A stretch of 64,000 nt of DNA, from NCBI GenBank assembly GCA_001552765.1, contig KQ959474.1, positions 43,418 to 107,417 of the forward strand, written 5' to 3'. The notes under the pieces were generated by a model. It did not search any database and was not told where the DNA came from. It saw nothing but the letters and a program-made list of their open reading frames with translations. Of the stretch, positions 42,977 through 51,773 are shown one piece after another. Made by a program: the position numbers and the translations under genes. Positions within the stretch are counted from its first letter, which is position 1, and every line of letters starts with the position of its first letter. The stretch is from Bacteroidales bacterium KA00344. Lineage in GTDB: Bacteria; Bacteroidota; Bacteroidia; Bacteroidales; Bacteroidaceae.

Positions 42977-43990
42977 TTATCTTCCCCGTCCGAAATGACC
43001 TCCTGTAGAGCCTCCGCTTCTGTGGTTGCTATTGTTTCCGCCAAAGCTGCGCGAGGAGGCCGAGCTACGCGAACTGCTTCCGAAACTTCTGTTTGAGGGG
43101 GCAGGGCTGCTGTATGAACGGCGCGGTGCCGAACTGCCGAAGCTGCGACTTCTGTTGTTATTGTTGTTTGGAGTGAACGTGTTTCGCGGCGTTGTGGTAG
43201 TCGAACTGTTGGAGAATGAACGCCGAGTGCTGGGACGAGTCACGGTAGAGCGTGTGCTGCTCTGTCTGCCACTGCCAAAGGTGCGTGTGCGATTCTGTGT
43301 TGTCCCGTTTCCGAAAGAACGTGTGCCGTTGTTTTGCTCTATATTAGAGCGGACACCTCTTCCGAAAGAGCGTGTGCCGTTGTTTTGCTGCACGTTGGTA
43401 CGTGTTCCGTTACCAAAGGAGCGGCGACCGTTGTCCCCGGAACCTAAGCGTGTGCCTCGTCCGAAATCGCCGCGATGGAATCCGTCACGCATTCCTATGT
43501 GTGCCGTTTCACGTCTGTAAGACCTTCCAAAGTTCCGTCCTTGGTACCAGCTGCGTCCAGAATTTCTTCTCCAACTGTGACCGCCACGGTAGCTCACATA
43601 GAAATGAGGTTGACCGAAGTAGAAGTAGTCGCGGTGTGGATAGCGGGCATAGACGCCAAAACGCCAGTAGCCTGCGTTCCAATAGAGGGGACGATAGAAG
43701 TAAACGGCATTGACATACGTGCGATACTGCCAGTCGAAGAGAATATAGCTCAAGTCAAGATTTCGCTGTGTCCAGTAGACGCCAAACAGGTCGTCGCGAT
43801 CACCGATGCTCATGAGATAATCGAGGTTCACCTCGTATGCTGCTTCGTATTGTTCTTCTGTGAGGTTGAGTTCGTATGCCATCTTGTCGGTGAGGAACAG
43901 AGCTTGCTCACGGGCCTGCCTGTAGCTCATGCCGGATGCTTGGATTGTCATGGCGAACAATGCTATAAGTGCTAATGCTATCTTCTTCAT
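42977..43990 (-). CDS. Secreted basic low-complexity protein with GTRSFG repeats
   Basis: 337 residues. Sec signal (MKKIALALIALFAMTIQASG). A short folded domain follows (about 20-110) with ELNLTEEQYEAAYEVNLDYL, then a Tyr-rich stretch. From about residue 140 to the end it is disordered and Arg/Ser/Gly/Asn-rich. Three successive repeats of NNGTRSFG(N/R)G with a short linker lie near 195-250, and SRSFG recurs to the C-terminus. The latter half resembles no enzyme. It could be a surface or matrix component, or a nucleic-acid- or polyanion-binding polymer. It has its own -7 box. Confidence 0.78.
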   Translation of the reverse strand: MKKIALALIALFAMTIQASGMSYRQAREQALFLTDKMAYELNLTEEQYEAAYEVNLDYLMSIGDRDDLFGVYWTQRNLDLSYILFDWQYRTYVNAVYFYRPLYWNAGYWRFGVYARYPHRDYFYFGQPHFYVSYRGGHSWRRNSGRSWYQGRNFGRSYRRETAHIGMRDGFHRGDFGRGTRLGSGDNGRRSFGNGTRTNVQQNNGTRSFGRGVRSNIEQNNGTRSFGNGTTQNRTRTFGSGRQSSTRSTVTRPSTRRSFSNSSTTTTPRNTFTPNNNNNRSRSFGSSAPRRSYSSPAPSNRSFGSSSRSSASSRSFGGNNSNHRSGGSTGGHFGRGR

Positions 43991-44047
43991 GTCCTTAATA
44001 TTTAAAAGTTCGACTTCGTAGTGAAGGTTTCCCTATCATGTACATTG

Positions 44048-44055
44048 CAAATATA
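44048..44055 (-). promoter_or_regulatory. -7 box of the low-complexity protein gene
   Basis: On the minus strand TATATTTG, 57 bp before the ATG. It is divergent from the Wzi promoter. Confidence 0.5.
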
Positions 44056-44121
44056 GAAAGATTATAATGGGAAGTGAAAGGTTTTTCCCTACACACGGGG
44101 AGGAAAATCCCTAAAAAGTAT

Positions 44122-44129
44122 TATCTTTG
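44122..44129 (+). promoter_or_regulatory. -7 box of the Wzi-like gene
   Basis: TATCTTTG, 22 bp before the ATG at 44152. It excludes the earlier frame start at 44074. Confidence 0.55.
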
Positions 44130-44151
44130 CAAATATAATAATGTGAAATTG

Positions 44152-45726
44152 ATGAAACGATTGTCAATAGTTTTTATCTTGATGCTCATGTCAGCCGGTG
44201 TCTCGGCACAGTATGCGTGGCAGGAAGATGCGGGGTTGAGTAAGCTGGATATAGGTAAAGGCATTACTTATAAAATAGAAGCGCAGGGGTCTTTTTCAAG
44301 CGAGAAAACACCGTTGTGGCTGAATGCTAACAAGCACTGTCTGTCTTCTTTGGAGAAAAACAATGGCTATCTTCGCGGTCAGGTTATCCGCCCGCTGAAC
44401 AATGACTCGGCCAGACGATGGGCCGTAGGCTATGGTGTCGATGTGGCTATTCCGGTGAACTACACGAGTAATGTGGTGGTGCAGCAAGCCTTTGCGGAAG
44501 CTCGGTGGTTGCATGGCGTGCTGAGTGTGGGTGCGAAAGAATATCCGATGGAACTGAAGAACAACAGGCTGAGCAGCGGGGCGCAGACGCTGGGCATCAA
44601 CGCACGGCCGGTGCCACAGGTGAGACTGGCCCTGCCCCGATATTGGACGATACCGGGCTTGGGACGGTGGTTTCATATCAAGGGACATGTGGCATACGGA
44701 AAGATGACCGATGACAATTGGCAGCACGATTTTACGAAAAAGGCATCTAAGTATGCTGACAACGTGCTATATCACAGCAAGGCAGGATTTCTGAAGATAG
44801 GAAGCGAGGAAGAAAGATTTCTGCCTTTTTCTGTGGAGTTGGGCGTGGAGATGGCTACGCTGTTTGGTGGGACAAGTTACAGTCCCGATGGTGATGGCAA
44901 CATGATGCCTATAAAAAATGCATCCGGCGTGAAAAGCTTCTTGAAAGCCTTTGTTCCCGGTGGTGCAGATGCTCCTGAATTGGGAACAGTTTACCAGAAC
45001 AATGAGGGAGACATATTGGGCAGTTGGCTGATGCGATTGAACTATAACACGGATGAATGGAAGTTGAGCGTGTATGCGGATAAGTTTTTTGAAGACCATT
45101 CGTCCATGCTTTTCTTGGACTATGATGGTTACGGAGAGGGCGAAGAATGGAACAGCAGAAAGCGCAGGCACTATTTCATGTATGACTTCAAGGACGTCAT
45201 GCTTGGTGCGGAGCTTAATCTGAAATACGGTCGCTGGCTGCGTAATGTCGTTTTAGAATATATATATACCAAATACCAAAGTGGTCCGGTTTATCATGAC
45301 CATTCAGAGGGCAGGTCGGACCATATCAGTGGGATAGACAACTTCTATAACCATTATATCTTTACGGGGTGGCAGCATTGGGGACAAACTATAGGAAATC
45401 CGTTGTACAAGTCACCTATATATAATGATGATAACGAAATAGAGTTTAAGAACAATCGATTTGTGGCCTATCATTTAGGCTTTGATGGGCAGCCGACAGA
45501 TCGGTTGGGTTACCGGGTGTTGCTGACCCACCAGACGGGCTATGGAACGTATGATAACCCTTATGTGAAAAAGCATCATAACACGAGCTTCATGGTTGAG
45601 GCTGCCTATGATTTCCCCCATCAATGGAGAGTCGGAGGCGCGTATGGTATGGATTTCGGGGGCATATTGGGACATAACAGCGGGTTTCAGATCACGGTTT
45701 CAAAAACAGGGATATTCAACTTATGA
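44152..45726 (+). CDS. Capsule assembly Wzi-family outer-membrane protein
   Basis: 524 residues with a Sec signal (MKRLSIVFILMLMSAGVSAQ). Barrel-like strands run throughout. Family blocks are RWLHGVLSVGAKEYPMELKN, NARPVPQVRLALPRYWTIPG, KGHVAYGKMTDDN, and YDFPHQWRVGGAYGMDFGG. Wzi proteins form an 18-strand barrel that helps anchor or assemble surface polysaccharide. It lies 0.5 kb from the polysaccharide locus and is coupled to a small lipoprotein gene by an ATGA overlap. Confidence 0.85.
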   Translation: MKRLSIVFILMLMSAGVSAQYAWQEDAGLSKLDIGKGITYKIEAQGSFSSEKTPLWLNANKHCLSSLEKNNGYLRGQVIRPLNNDSARRWAVGYGVDVAIPVNYTSNVVVQQAFAEARWLHGVLSVGAKEYPMELKNNRLSSGAQTLGINARPVPQVRLALPRYWTIPGLGRWFHIKGHVAYGKMTDDNWQHDFTKKASKYADNVLYHSKAGFLKIGSEEERFLPFSVELGVEMATLFGGTSYSPDGDGNMMPIKNASGVKSFLKAFVPGGADAPELGTVYQNNEGDILGSWLMRLNYNTDEWKLSVYADKFFEDHSSMLFLDYDGYGEGEEWNSRKRRHYFMYDFKDVMLGAELNLKYGRWLRNVVLEYIYTKYQSGPVYHDHSEGRSDHISGIDNFYNHYIFTGWQHWGQTIGNPLYKSPIYNDDNEIEFKNNRFVAYHLGFDGQPTDRLGYRVLLTHQTGYGTYDNPYVKKHHNTSFMVEAAYDFPHQWRVGGAYGMDFGGILGHNSGFQITVSKTGIFNL

Positions 45727-46166
45727 AAAAAATAATATTGGTTTGCAGCTTGTGCATGGCAGTTATGGGCTTGGTATCTTGCGGAGATTTGATTGAAACT
45801 TCAGACAATGGTAGGTTGGATGGACTCTGGCATCTGACACGGATCGACACGCTGGAAACCGGTCGCGGTGCGGATATGGCGGAAGACCGAAAGTATCTTG
45901 CGGTGCAAGGCAGCATATTGGAACTGCACGATGCAGACGAAAGCGAGAAATATATGTTTCGCTTTTCTCATGCCGATGGCAAGTTAGCGCTTTCGGATGC
46001 CCGGCGTAATGACCGCAGGCATGGCGACCCGGAAGTGACCGATGTGGCTGTGCTCACACCATACGGTATCAACCGATTGAGCGAAACATTCAAGGTAGAG
46101 AACCTCACCGGTAGTCGATTAGTTCTGGTGAGTAGTACATTAAGATTGATATACAGAAAGTTCTAA
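45723..46166 (+). CDS. Lipocalin-like lipoprotein
   Basis: 147 residues. Lipobox GLVSC followed by GDLIETSDNG. Then GLWHLTRIDTLE, the usual start of the lipocalin-like beta-barrel of Bacteroidota lipoproteins, ending LVLVSSTLRLIYRKF. The start overlaps the Wzi stop (ATGA), so the two are translated together and may act together at the outer membrane. Confidence 0.78.
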   Translation: MKKIILVCSLCMAVMGLVSCGDLIETSDNGRLDGLWHLTRIDTLETGRGADMAEDRKYLAVQGSILELHDADESEKYMFRFSHADGKLALSDARRNDRRHGDPEVTDVAVLTPYGINRLSETFKVENLTGSRLVLVSSTLRLIYRKF

Positions 46167-46190
46167 TTCAAAAGACATAGAAAGATGACA

Positions 46191-46214
46191 CCCTGGAGGC
46201 TGAAGCTTCCGGGG
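46191..46214 (+). terminator. Hairpin terminator after the lipocalin-like gene
   Basis: Ten-bp stem (CCCTGGAGGC with GCTTCCGGGG, two G-U pairs) and loop TGAA, followed by TTTGTGTTT. It separates the lipoprotein from the convergent sugar transferase gene. Confidence 0.7.
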
Positions 46215-46221
46215 TTTGTGT

Positions 46222-46932
46222 TTAGAATTTCTTTCCAAAAACAATATTGATGAAAGTCTTAACTAAAATCTTAAAATCGAACCACCATGAGCGATGCTCC
46301 AGATAGTATAGGTCGAGCTCAAGTCTCTTGAGCATTTTCTCCATGGTGTCGGTGTAGCCGTTGTACAGTGTGGCGTATGAGGTGACACCCGGACGAATCT
46401 GATAGAGGTAAAAATACCTTGGGTCACGCTCAACAATCTGGTCGATATAATATTTTCGCTCTGGTCGCGGCCCGATGAAAGCCATGTCGCCTATAACAAC
46501 ATTCCATAGCTGGGGCAACTCATCGAGATGGTGGTTGCGGAGAAAATGCCCAATCTTGGTCATTCTGTTGTCTTTGTTGTGTCCGTACAGTTGCGGCCCG
46601 TGTTTCTCGGCATCTGTCCGCATGCTCCGGAACTTATAAATGGTAAAAGGTCGCCCGAAACGCCCGATGCGTTCCTGTTTGAATATGGCAGCCCCTCCAT
46701 CTTCCCGCTTGACAAGAATGTAGCAAATAAGAAATAACGGAGAGAAAATGATTATGCAGACAATGGCAGTAAGGAAATCAATGCCGCGTTTAACATTGCG
46801 CTCAAATTCATTCATTCCATCGGGAATGAATCGCTTGTTGCCGATGTCGTCGTTATATTTAATATAATCTGGTATTGGTCCAGTCATTGATCTTCTTTTT
46901 TTGTTATTATATAACGGCTGTTGATAAATCAT
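46222..46932 (-). CDS. Undecaprenyl-phosphate sugar-1-phosphate transferase
   Basis: 236 residues. One membrane segment (about 50-75), then the bacterial sugar transferase core: KQERIGRFGRPFTIYKFRSM, HLDELPQLWNV, FIGPRPERKYYIDQI, RPGVTSYA. It transfers a sugar-1-phosphate to undecaprenyl phosphate and begins the repeat unit on the cytoplasmic face. Only the C-terminal catalytic half is present, as in WbaP-type short forms. The start could also be MTGPIPDYIKY at 46887. Confidence 0.9.
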   Translation of the reverse strand: MIYQQPLYNNKKRRSMTGPIPDYIKYNDDIGNKRFIPDGMNEFERNVKRGIDFLTAIVCIIIFSPLFLICYILVKREDGGAAIFKQERIGRFGRPFTIYKFRSMRTDAEKHGPQLYGHNKDNRMTKIGHFLRNHHLDELPQLWNVVIGDMAFIGPRPERKYYIDQIVERDPRYFYLYQIRPGVTSYATLYNGYTDTMEKMLKRLELDLYYLEHRSWWFDFKILVKTFINIVFGKKF

Positions 46933-46961
46933 ATTGCATGGAATAGAGAATAATAATATTT

Positions 46962-47762
46962 TTATTTTTTTCCGGCAAGGTATCGGTAACTATCCCATCT
47001 TAATTTCAATGTTTTCAGAAAATAGGTAGGAACGAAAAGGAAAGCAAAATAGAGATAGGCTTTGATCGTGGAGAAGCCAAGTATTTGCTTGTAGATGTTG
47101 ATGTTATACTTGACGAGAGACCGTTTGTTGCTGGATAAGGAATTGTTGCGTTTGCGATAGTATGCTAATGGCTCAGTGATTGCCAGGCATTTTTGGGCAG
47201 TTCTCAGAATGTTTAGGAACAAGCCCCAGTCTTGCCTTTTCCGGATAATGGGCATGTAATATTTCTTGCCGAGCATCCGGGTGTCGTATATTGCCGTGAG
47301 ACAACCAATTTTGTTGTCCCGTTTGTACATATTGTAGGTGATGGTCTGCGGCGAGCGGTAAATGCCAATGATGTTATTGTCCGAGTCAACGATGAGATAG
47401 GAAGAGCTGCAAAGGGCGCATTGCTTTTCTTTCATGAAAGTTATTTGCTTTTCCAATTTGTTCGGCATCCACAAATCATCGCTGTCGCAAAATGCGATAT
47501 AGCGGCCTTGAGCGCGCTCTATCGACTTGTTTCGGGCAATGGCGGGACCATAGTTGCCGTCAAGGCAGCACACTTTGACGCGTGGGTCTTTCGCCTCGTA
47601 TTGTTTGAGCAAATCCAATGTACATGGGTCTGTCGAGCCATCGTCGGTAATAAGAATCTCAAGGTGTGGGTAGGTCTGCCTTAGTATGCTGTCAATGCTA
47701 CCAGAAAGAATTTTCCCGGTATTGTGTGTGGGCATAATGACAGATACTAGATCATTCAGCAT
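46962..47762 (-). CDS. GT2-family glycosyltransferase
   Basis: 266 residues. The GT-A blocks are SVIMPTHNTGKILSGSIDSI, EILITDDGSTDPCTLDLL, and YIAFCDSDDLWMPNKLEKQI (DXD). It should add a sugar, with inversion, to the lipid-linked repeat unit. It has its own -7 box; the sugar transferase follows 29 bp downstream. Confidence 0.9.
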   Translation of the reverse strand: MLNDLVSVIMPTHNTGKILSGSIDSILRQTYPHLEILITDDGSTDPCTLDLLKQYEAKDPRVKVCCLDGNYGPAIARNKSIERAQGRYIAFCDSDDLWMPNKLEKQITFMKEKQCALCSSSYLIVDSDNNIIGIYRSPQTITYNMYKRDNKIGCLTAIYDTRMLGKKYYMPIIRKRQDWGLFLNILRTAQKCLAITEPLAYYRKRNNSLSSNKRSLVKYNINIYKQILGFSTIKAYLYFAFLFVPTYFLKTLKLRWDSYRYLAGKK

Positions 47763-47782
47763 TCTACGATTTTTAATTTATG

Positions 47783-47790
47783 CAAAGTTA
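47783..47790 (-). promoter_or_regulatory. -7 box of the GT2/sugar transferase unit
   Basis: On the minus strand TAACTTTG, 20 bp before the GT2 start. No TTG partner at the usual distance. Confidence 0.5.
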
Positions 47791-47864
47791 TAAAAAAACG
47801 TCAGAATAGTTGTGTAATAATGCATTTTTGTATAGTTTTAGCAAGGGCTTTTATGGAAAAATGC

Positions 47865-47872
47865 TATATTTG
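47865..47872 (+). promoter_or_regulatory. -7 box of the GH16 gene
   Basis: TATATTTG, 32 bp before the ATG. It gives the GH16 gene a transcript separate from the flanking minus-strand genes. Confidence 0.5.
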
Positions 47873-47904
47873 TATATATTATACATTATAAAATCATTGT
47901 AGGT

Positions 47905-48726
47905 ATGTCTAACAAGAACAAGGTAGTAATAGGGATCTTTTATTTGCTCACAACAGTGTCTGTTTTTTCTCAGCAATGCCACTATTCTCAAGCAAGAGGC
48001 AAAGAACCTACTTATCGGTTGATTTGGCAAGAAAATTTCGATTCCAAAGTACTTGATACTACTCAATGGTCTCGTATCAAGCGAGGTGTGCCAGCATGGC
48101 GGCGCCATATGTCGACCCATGAGAGACTTTATGATTTGAAACATGGCAGAATTCGTCTTTACTGTCTTCGAAATACAGGTTGGCTGAAAGGAGACACTGC
48201 CAGAGTAGTAACAGGAGGGATAACCACAGAAGGAAAAAGGCATTTCAGTGGTTACGGAAAGATAGAGGTGAAGGCAAGAATATCTGGGGCTCAAGGTTGT
48301 TGGCCTGCTATCTGGATGACAAGTGTGAAATATATGAATGACCCCGCGTGGGCCGAGATAGATATAATGGAATACTATAATCATGATAATCATGTGGTAC
48401 AAACCGCCCACAACACTTATGCTTCTGTACAGAAAAAACAAAAGGAAAATGAGCACTCGGTACGTTCTTCCGTAGATCCTAAAAAATGGAATGTGTATGG
48501 AGTAGAGATCCTACCAGATAAATTAGTCTTTACTTTGAATGGTTTTCCCACCTATACTTATCCAAAAGTGGAAGGAAAAAATATTGAGTACCAATTTCCA
48601 TACGGAGTCGAAAGTTTTTTACGTATAGATATGCAATGGGGTAATCCATGGCTAAGGACAGACGAGGCAGACTTGCCTGCGCACATGGATATAGATTGGG
48701 TTAAATATTACAGAATGGAGCCTTGA
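47905..48726 (+). CDS. Glycoside hydrolase family 16 protein
   Basis: 273 residues with a signal peptide (to about 22). The family blocks are LIWQENFDSKVLDTTQW, VTGGITTEGKRHFSGYGKIEVKAR (read as two halves), PAIWMTS, the catalytic EIDIMEYYNHD (ExDxxE), and DIDWVKYY at the C-terminus. It cuts beta-1,3/1,4-linked polysaccharides. It is the only plus-strand gene inside the polysaccharide locus. Its last 19 bp overlap the end of the convergent GT4 gene. A role in trimming or editing the polymer is inferred. Confidence 0.87.
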   Translation: MSNKNKVVIGIFYLLTTVSVFSQQCHYSQARGKEPTYRLIWQENFDSKVLDTTQWSRIKRGVPAWRRHMSTHERLYDLKHGRIRLYCLRNTGWLKGDTARVVTGGITTEGKRHFSGYGKIEVKARISGAQGCWPAIWMTSVKYMNDPAWAEIDIMEYYNHDNHVVQTAHNTYASVQKKQKENEHSVRSSVDPKKWNVYGVEILPDKLVFTLNGFPTYTYPKVEGKNIEYQFPYGVESFLRIDMQWGNPWLRTDEADLPAHMDIDWVKYYRMEP

Positions 48727-49808
48727 ATATCTTTAAAAAGTTGCATCCATTTGGTCGAAATGTTTTCGCTGTTATATTGCCATACAGTTTTTGTAGAACG
48801 TAGTCCCATTGCTTTGCGTTTTTCTTCATGTTCTATCATATAACAGATAGCATTATAAAGTTGTTGTTTGTCTTGGTTGGTTACGAGAATGCCATCTTTA
48901 TAGTTTGTTATAATATCTGATGGGCCATCTGGACAATCAAAAGCTACGGAAGGTACACCTTGTTCCATGGCTTCAATAATAACCATGCAGAAGCCTTCGA
49001 AACGTGAAGAAACAATAAGGAAGGATGATTTTCTTAACTTATCTGGAATATTGTCGGTTCTGCCTCTTAGAAAAACAGTGTTTTGTAATTGATAGTTTTC
49101 GATTTGCTGTTGTAATGTTTGACGTAGTGTTCCTTCGCCATACACATCTAAAATCCAGTTAGGATGTTTTTTATTAATATCATTAAAAACTTCGATAAGG
49201 GTGTCAAAGCCTTTTTGATATTCAAGTCTTCCGACGGCAATTGCTCGATGGGCTTCGAGGGGGGAGTGAAAAGTTTTTTTTATTTTAATAGGATTGGGAA
49301 TGATAACAACTTTGTTTTCTGGAAAATCTTTCCTATAGGATGTTAGTGCATTTTTTGACAACACCACAACTTTGCCTACTTGTTTGTAGACATGATTGCG
49401 AATTTTTTTTATGAATTGATTATAGTAATCATAATAAACATGTTCTACAGCAATGACATTTTTGAGGGAAATGCCAGAAAGATAGAGCATAAAAGTATTA
49501 GGGAATGACTGGGCAATGATAATGTCATATTTATTTTTTGAAAAAAAAGTTCTAATATTTTGGATGTTACTGAGAACGCGTACTAATCGCTTTATGGAAT
49601 GGGGCTTAGCGTTAAAACTACGCATTGATATATATTTGAGTTCACATCCCTTGAATGAATACCAAATTTTATTAGAAGATTGAAATTGAGACACAATGTC
49701 AATTGTGAGATTAGGTTCATCAGACAATAATTGTTGTGCAAGAATAGAGGAAACTCGTTCAATACCTCCGGTATGGGAAATATCTGAAAGCAGGAAGCAA
49801 ATTTTCAT
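48708..49808 (-). CDS. GT4-family glycosyltransferase
   Basis: 366 residues. The N-terminal part is SDISHTGGIERVSSILAQQL and the donor-binding part is IAVGRLEYQKGFDTLIEVF, YGEGTLRQTLQQQI, SSRFEGFCMVIIEAMEQG. The EX7E motif is seen as EGFCMVIIE. It is a retaining GT-B enzyme. It begins 2 bp after the upstream GT4-like gene. Codons are rich in A and T compared with the flanking housekeeping genes. Confidence 0.88.
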   Translation of the reverse strand: MKICFLLSDISHTGGIERVSSILAQQLLSDEPNLTIDIVSQFQSSNKIWYSFKGCELKYISMRSFNAKPHSIKRLVRVLSNIQNIRTFFSKNKYDIIIAQSFPNTFMLYLSGISLKNVIAVEHVYYDYYNQFIKKIRNHVYKQVGKVVVLSKNALTSYRKDFPENKVVIIPNPIKIKKTFHSPLEAHRAIAVGRLEYQKGFDTLIEVFNDINKKHPNWILDVYGEGTLRQTLQQQIENYQLQNTVFLRGRTDNIPDKLRKSSFLIVSSRFEGFCMVIIEAMEQGVPSVAFDCPDGPSDIITNYKDGILVTNQDKQQLYNAICYMIEHEEKRKAMGLRSTKTVWQYNSENISTKWMQLFKDIQGSIL

Positions 49809-49810
49809 AT

Positions 49811-50839
49811 TTATAACAAATTAATCAAAGGATACATAGCATTTTCTGGAAGAAAAAAATATGCTTTATGCAAACATTTTTTTTTAAGCGAAATAATCAT
49901 ATTGGGATTCTTGGCGATTTGTAGAAGAAGATTGCGAAGTTCATCGATATTTCCAAATTGGTACCCATAGCCTGTGTGTCTATCTATAACGACGTCATCA
50001 AAACTTTTCCAACGTGAAGAAATAACAGGAAGTCCGGCAGCATATGCATCTATAATAGTTCCAGGAACACCTTCTGTGTAATATTCGGTAGGAAAAAGTA
50101 AAGCAAAATATTTAGAAAGGACTTTTGGACTTTTGTTAAAAGCAACATTGCCTTTATATTTAATCTCATCTGTAAAGTTATTTTGCAGATGAGAAAACCA
50201 TGCCTCATCTACAGTGTCAATAGTTCCATAAATATCTAATGTGAAGATCGGCTTTCTGTATTCCCTGTTGATTTGAGTAATTAAATTTACAGCTGTTTCA
50301 ATACCTTTTTTTGCTGTAACGCGTGAAAACGTTACTAATGGGTAGGGCTTTTCAAAATCAGTTTTAATGCAATCAGTATTTAGTATCTCTAAAGGTTTGA
50401 AATTAGGCATATAAATAATGTTGGTATACCCCATCTTTTCTAAGCTATTTTTCATTGTATTTGTTTCGACAAAGATACCTTTAAAACAGCGAATATTGCT
50501 AGCCGTGCATGGATGATTTTGCAAATAGTCTGGAAGCCATCCTCCAATGACAACATAAAAAATATTTCGGCGAAAAAGAAAGTTGATGGATCTTAAAAGT
50601 AAAGCTTCTACAATAAGCCCTTTATGAGCAGGTAAGATGATGATATTGTAGGATGTGGCAACGGCTACTAATAACTGAAAGATGTTTTTCAACTTACTCC
50701 ACCTTCCTAAAGTGTCAATTCTGTGTATCTTCTTAAACGTTCTTTCTAGCTCTGTAGCCAAAATACATGTTTTTATTTCTTGTCCGCCTTTTGGCTTATC
50801 ATTGAGTCTAAAGGCACCGCATACAGTTATCTTTTTCAT
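49811..50839 (-). CDS. GT4-like glycosyltransferase
   Basis: 342 residues. Family blocks are CGAFRLNDKPKGGQEIKTCI, VTFSRVTAKKGIETAVNLI, IYGTIDTVDEAWFSHL, and PTEYYTEGVPGTIIDAYAAG with the EX7-type acidic pair replaced by EYYTEGVPGTIIDA. It probably adds a sugar to the repeat unit. It is followed by the next GT4 gene 2 bp later. AT-rich. Confidence 0.85.
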   Translation of the reverse strand: MKKITVCGAFRLNDKPKGGQEIKTCILATELERTFKKIHRIDTLGRWSKLKNIFQLLVAVATSYNIIILPAHKGLIVEALLLRSINFLFRRNIFYVVIGGWLPDYLQNHPCTASNIRCFKGIFVETNTMKNSLEKMGYTNIIYMPNFKPLEILNTDCIKTDFEKPYPLVTFSRVTAKKGIETAVNLITQINREYRKPIFTLDIYGTIDTVDEAWFSHLQNNFTDEIKYKGNVAFNKSPKVLSKYFALLFPTEYYTEGVPGTIIDAYAAGLPVISSRWKSFDDVVIDRHTGYGYQFGNIDELRNLLLQIAKNPNMIISLKKKCLHKAYFFLPENAMYPLINLL

Positions 50840-50848
50840 AACTTCTTT

Positions 50849-51760
50849 TTATTCCATTATTTTTTGTACAGCCTTTAATAAAAAAGCTGTAGTTTTACAG
50901 AACACATTCTTCTCTTTTTCTTTCCACTTGTCTGCATATCTTTTAAAGACTTCATTCCCAGTTAGAATGTACATAGCTTGCATTTGTGCTATATGCAGAT
51001 GATGGTAAAAGGGTGATGCTAATTTTTTGTCAGCATCATACTTGCTCCAAATGTAGGTGTCAAATTTCGGTAAAAACTTGATAAGCGAGGAGCATGATTT
51101 TTCCAAGATCGATAGATACTCTCCAGAATCATGTGTAACTAGAACATAATCATATAAGCCCCACCATGCAAAAATCCAACCATTCATTACTAACGGTAGA
51201 TGCTGAAACTCTTTCAGTAGAACATCTTGACCGTCGTAGAGAGTCGTTCCGTTTTTCTCAATGGGCTGTAGCATATAGTTAATTGCTTTGTGAGATGCTT
51301 CCAAAAATTTTTCATCATTTGTTTTTTTGTAAGCACGGAGCAATACGGACACAGCTTCTCCTTGTGCCATTGCGCCATAAGGGTGTTGAGGGTATGTGTG
51401 TGAAAAGTTATCCCATCTGCCCTTTTGGTCTTGGTTTTGAAAAGTCCATGCTGCTAATTGAAGGAATTTATTTAAATATCGATCGTCTTTTTTTAGTAAA
51501 TAAAGGTCGTAACAACCTAATGCGTATTGAAATACCGCTACGGGAAAAACAATTATCACTCCATCTTCTTGTAATATAGTAGGTAATTCTTGTGTATCTA
51601 CAAGATTGGATTGTTTTGTTACTTTTTCAGTCAAATTGTTATAATAGCCCAGTAGTTCTGTTTTAGAAAAACATTTGCCTATATCTTGATTGACGTGTAA
51701 AATACTTTTTCCACACATCATATTATACCATTTTTTTATATTGTATATTGAAATAGCCAT
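50849..51760 (-). CDS. D-glucuronyl C5-epimerase-like protein
   Basis: 303 residues from MAISIYNIKKWYNMM. Blocks such as VFQYALGCYDLYLLKKDDRY, WDNFSHTYPQHPYGAMAQGEAVSVL, HLPLVMNGWIFAWWGLYDYV and SPFYHHLHIAQMQAMY match the C-terminal domain of heparosan/glucuronyl C5-epimerases. Such enzymes convert D-glucuronate to L-iduronate in a polymer. The start is set at 51760 because the frame that opens at 51832 would overlap the WbsX-like gene. Confidence 0.75.
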   Translation of the reverse strand: MAISIYNIKKWYNMMCGKSILHVNQDIGKCFSKTELLGYYNNLTEKVTKQSNLVDTQELPTILQEDGVIIVFPVAVFQYALGCYDLYLLKKDDRYLNKFLQLAAWTFQNQDQKGRWDNFSHTYPQHPYGAMAQGEAVSVLLRAYKKTNDEKFLEASHKAINYMLQPIEKNGTTLYDGQDVLLKEFQHLPLVMNGWIFAWWGLYDYVLVTHDSGEYLSILEKSCSSLIKFLPKFDTYIWSKYDADKKLASPFYHHLHIAQMQAMYILTGNEVFKRYADKWKEKEKNVFCKTTAFLLKAVQKIME

Positions 51761-51773
51761 TAAAAAGGAATTA

